A DNA stretch of 5,312 nucleotides, from contig JAZQMK010000048.1 of assembly GCA_045543455.1 (NCBI GenBank), positions 1-5,312 of the forward strand, written 5' to 3'. Both the position numbers and the translations under genes were made by a program. This document shows positions 5,157-5,312 of this stretch, piece by piece. The DNA comes from SIG291 sp045543455. GTDB lineage: Bacteria > Bacillota > Clostridia > Lachnospirales > Lachnospiraceae. Under the pieces are notes generated by a model, which saw only the letters and a list, made by a program, of their open reading frames with translations, was not told the DNA's origin and searched no databases. Position 1 is the stretch's first letter; every line of letters starts with the position of its first letter.

Positions 5157-5187
5157 AAAAAATAACAGCCTAGGCTGTTATTTTTTT
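5157..5187. terminator. Perfect palindromic bidirectional terminator
   Basis: A 30-bp perfect palindrome (5157-5186) is centred on CCTAGG. The stem includes AATAACAGC and GCTGTTATT and is flanked by A6 on the left and T7 (5181-5187) on the right. Either strand gives a strong hairpin ending in a U run. On the plus strand it is the first convincing terminator after the deacetylase, and probably after the symporter too if they share a transcript. On the minus strand it would stop anything entering from beyond 5312. Confidence 0.8.
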
Positions 5188-5234
5188 ATTCAATAGGAAA
5201 ATCCTCTAAAGAGGTATTCCCTATTGAATAAAAA
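5183..5234. repeat. Long imperfect hairpin next to the terminator
   Basis: The outer arms are complementary over 15 bases: 5183-5197 (ending ATTCAATAGG) and 5220-5234 (starting CCTATTGAAT). Inside, CCTC (5203-5206) pairs with GAGG (5211-5214) around TAAA. The left arm shares its T run with the terminator at 5157-5187. Transcribed on either strand it folds into one long stem. Whether it is a second terminator, a repeat-element end or a small structured RNA cannot be told. Confidence 0.6.
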
Positions 5235-5312
5235 CACTCCGTGGGATGCGCACTCGCACGAATAAGAAGAATGTCGCTGTCGCGACCGTGCTCGGCGCTG
5301 AAAGTGGACAAG
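5190..5312 (-). other. GC-rich edge segment with an open minus-strand frame
   Basis: Bases 5235-5312 are about 59% GC by hand count, against the AT-rich genes nearby. On the minus strand a frame is open from the window edge to a TGA at 5190-5192 (40 codons). It is Arg-rich (including RRARSRQRH) and ends with FRGFSY just before the palindromic terminator. No start is in view, and a second minus frame is also open through most of the segment, so this is more likely a repeat than a gene. It could be the tail of a gene lying beyond the window. Confidence 0.3.

Noticed and set aside
1..5312. tRNA, rRNA or a defence/toxin-antitoxin system
   Set aside because: No cloverleaf, rRNA-like sequence, toxin-antitoxin pair or defence-type domain could be seen on either strand.

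Overview
The window looks like chromosomal DNA from an anaerobic, spore-forming member of the Clostridia, probably Lachnospiraceae-like. This rests on AT-rich coding DNA, strong AGGAGG-type ribosome sites, a complete cotJA-cotJB-cotJC spore-coat operon, and a PdaB-like deacetylase of the kind found in endospore formers. The taxonomic guess is inference; no rRNA or other marker is present.

Layout. On the minus strand (1266 down to 159) lies cotJA-cotJB-cotJC, overlapping or tightly spaced. It is preceded by a candidate mother-cell (sigma-E/K type) promoter at 1298-1325 and followed by a long hairpin terminator at 91-145. cotJA (53 codons) is short and overlaps cotJB, so it is easily missed. 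Divergent from it, a good sigma-A promoter (1332-1360) drives an AI-2E/PerM-family membrane protein (1390-2544). Next comes a sodium:solute symporter (2619-4145). The 74 bp between these two genes carry a consensus sigma-A promoter, an operator-like set of inverted repeats, an intrinsic terminator and the symporter ribosome site, all overlapping. After a 52-bp gap with no visible terminator comes a membrane-anchored polysaccharide deacetylase (4198-4965).

The last 350 bases hold no convincing complete gene and differ in composition. A 139-bp element (4957-5095) has 14-bp perfect terminal inverted repeats and an interior of about 52% GC, and it supplies the stop codon of the deacetylase. A 36-bp copy of its left end lies at 5113-5148. 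Then come a perfect 30-bp palindromic terminator (5157-5187), a second long hairpin (5183-5234), and a stretch of about 59% GC (5235-5312) that runs off the window. These look like intergenic repeat or mobile-element remnants.

How the genes fit together. The cotJ operon builds part of the spore coat, and the deacetylase probably acts on peptidoglycan during sporulation or in the envelope. The two transporters look like independent housekeeping or regulated units and have no evident link to sporulation. I see no defence system, CRISPR array, riboswitch or tRNA. The most unusual parts are the nested terminator/promoter at 2549-2618 and the repeat cluster from 4957 to the end.
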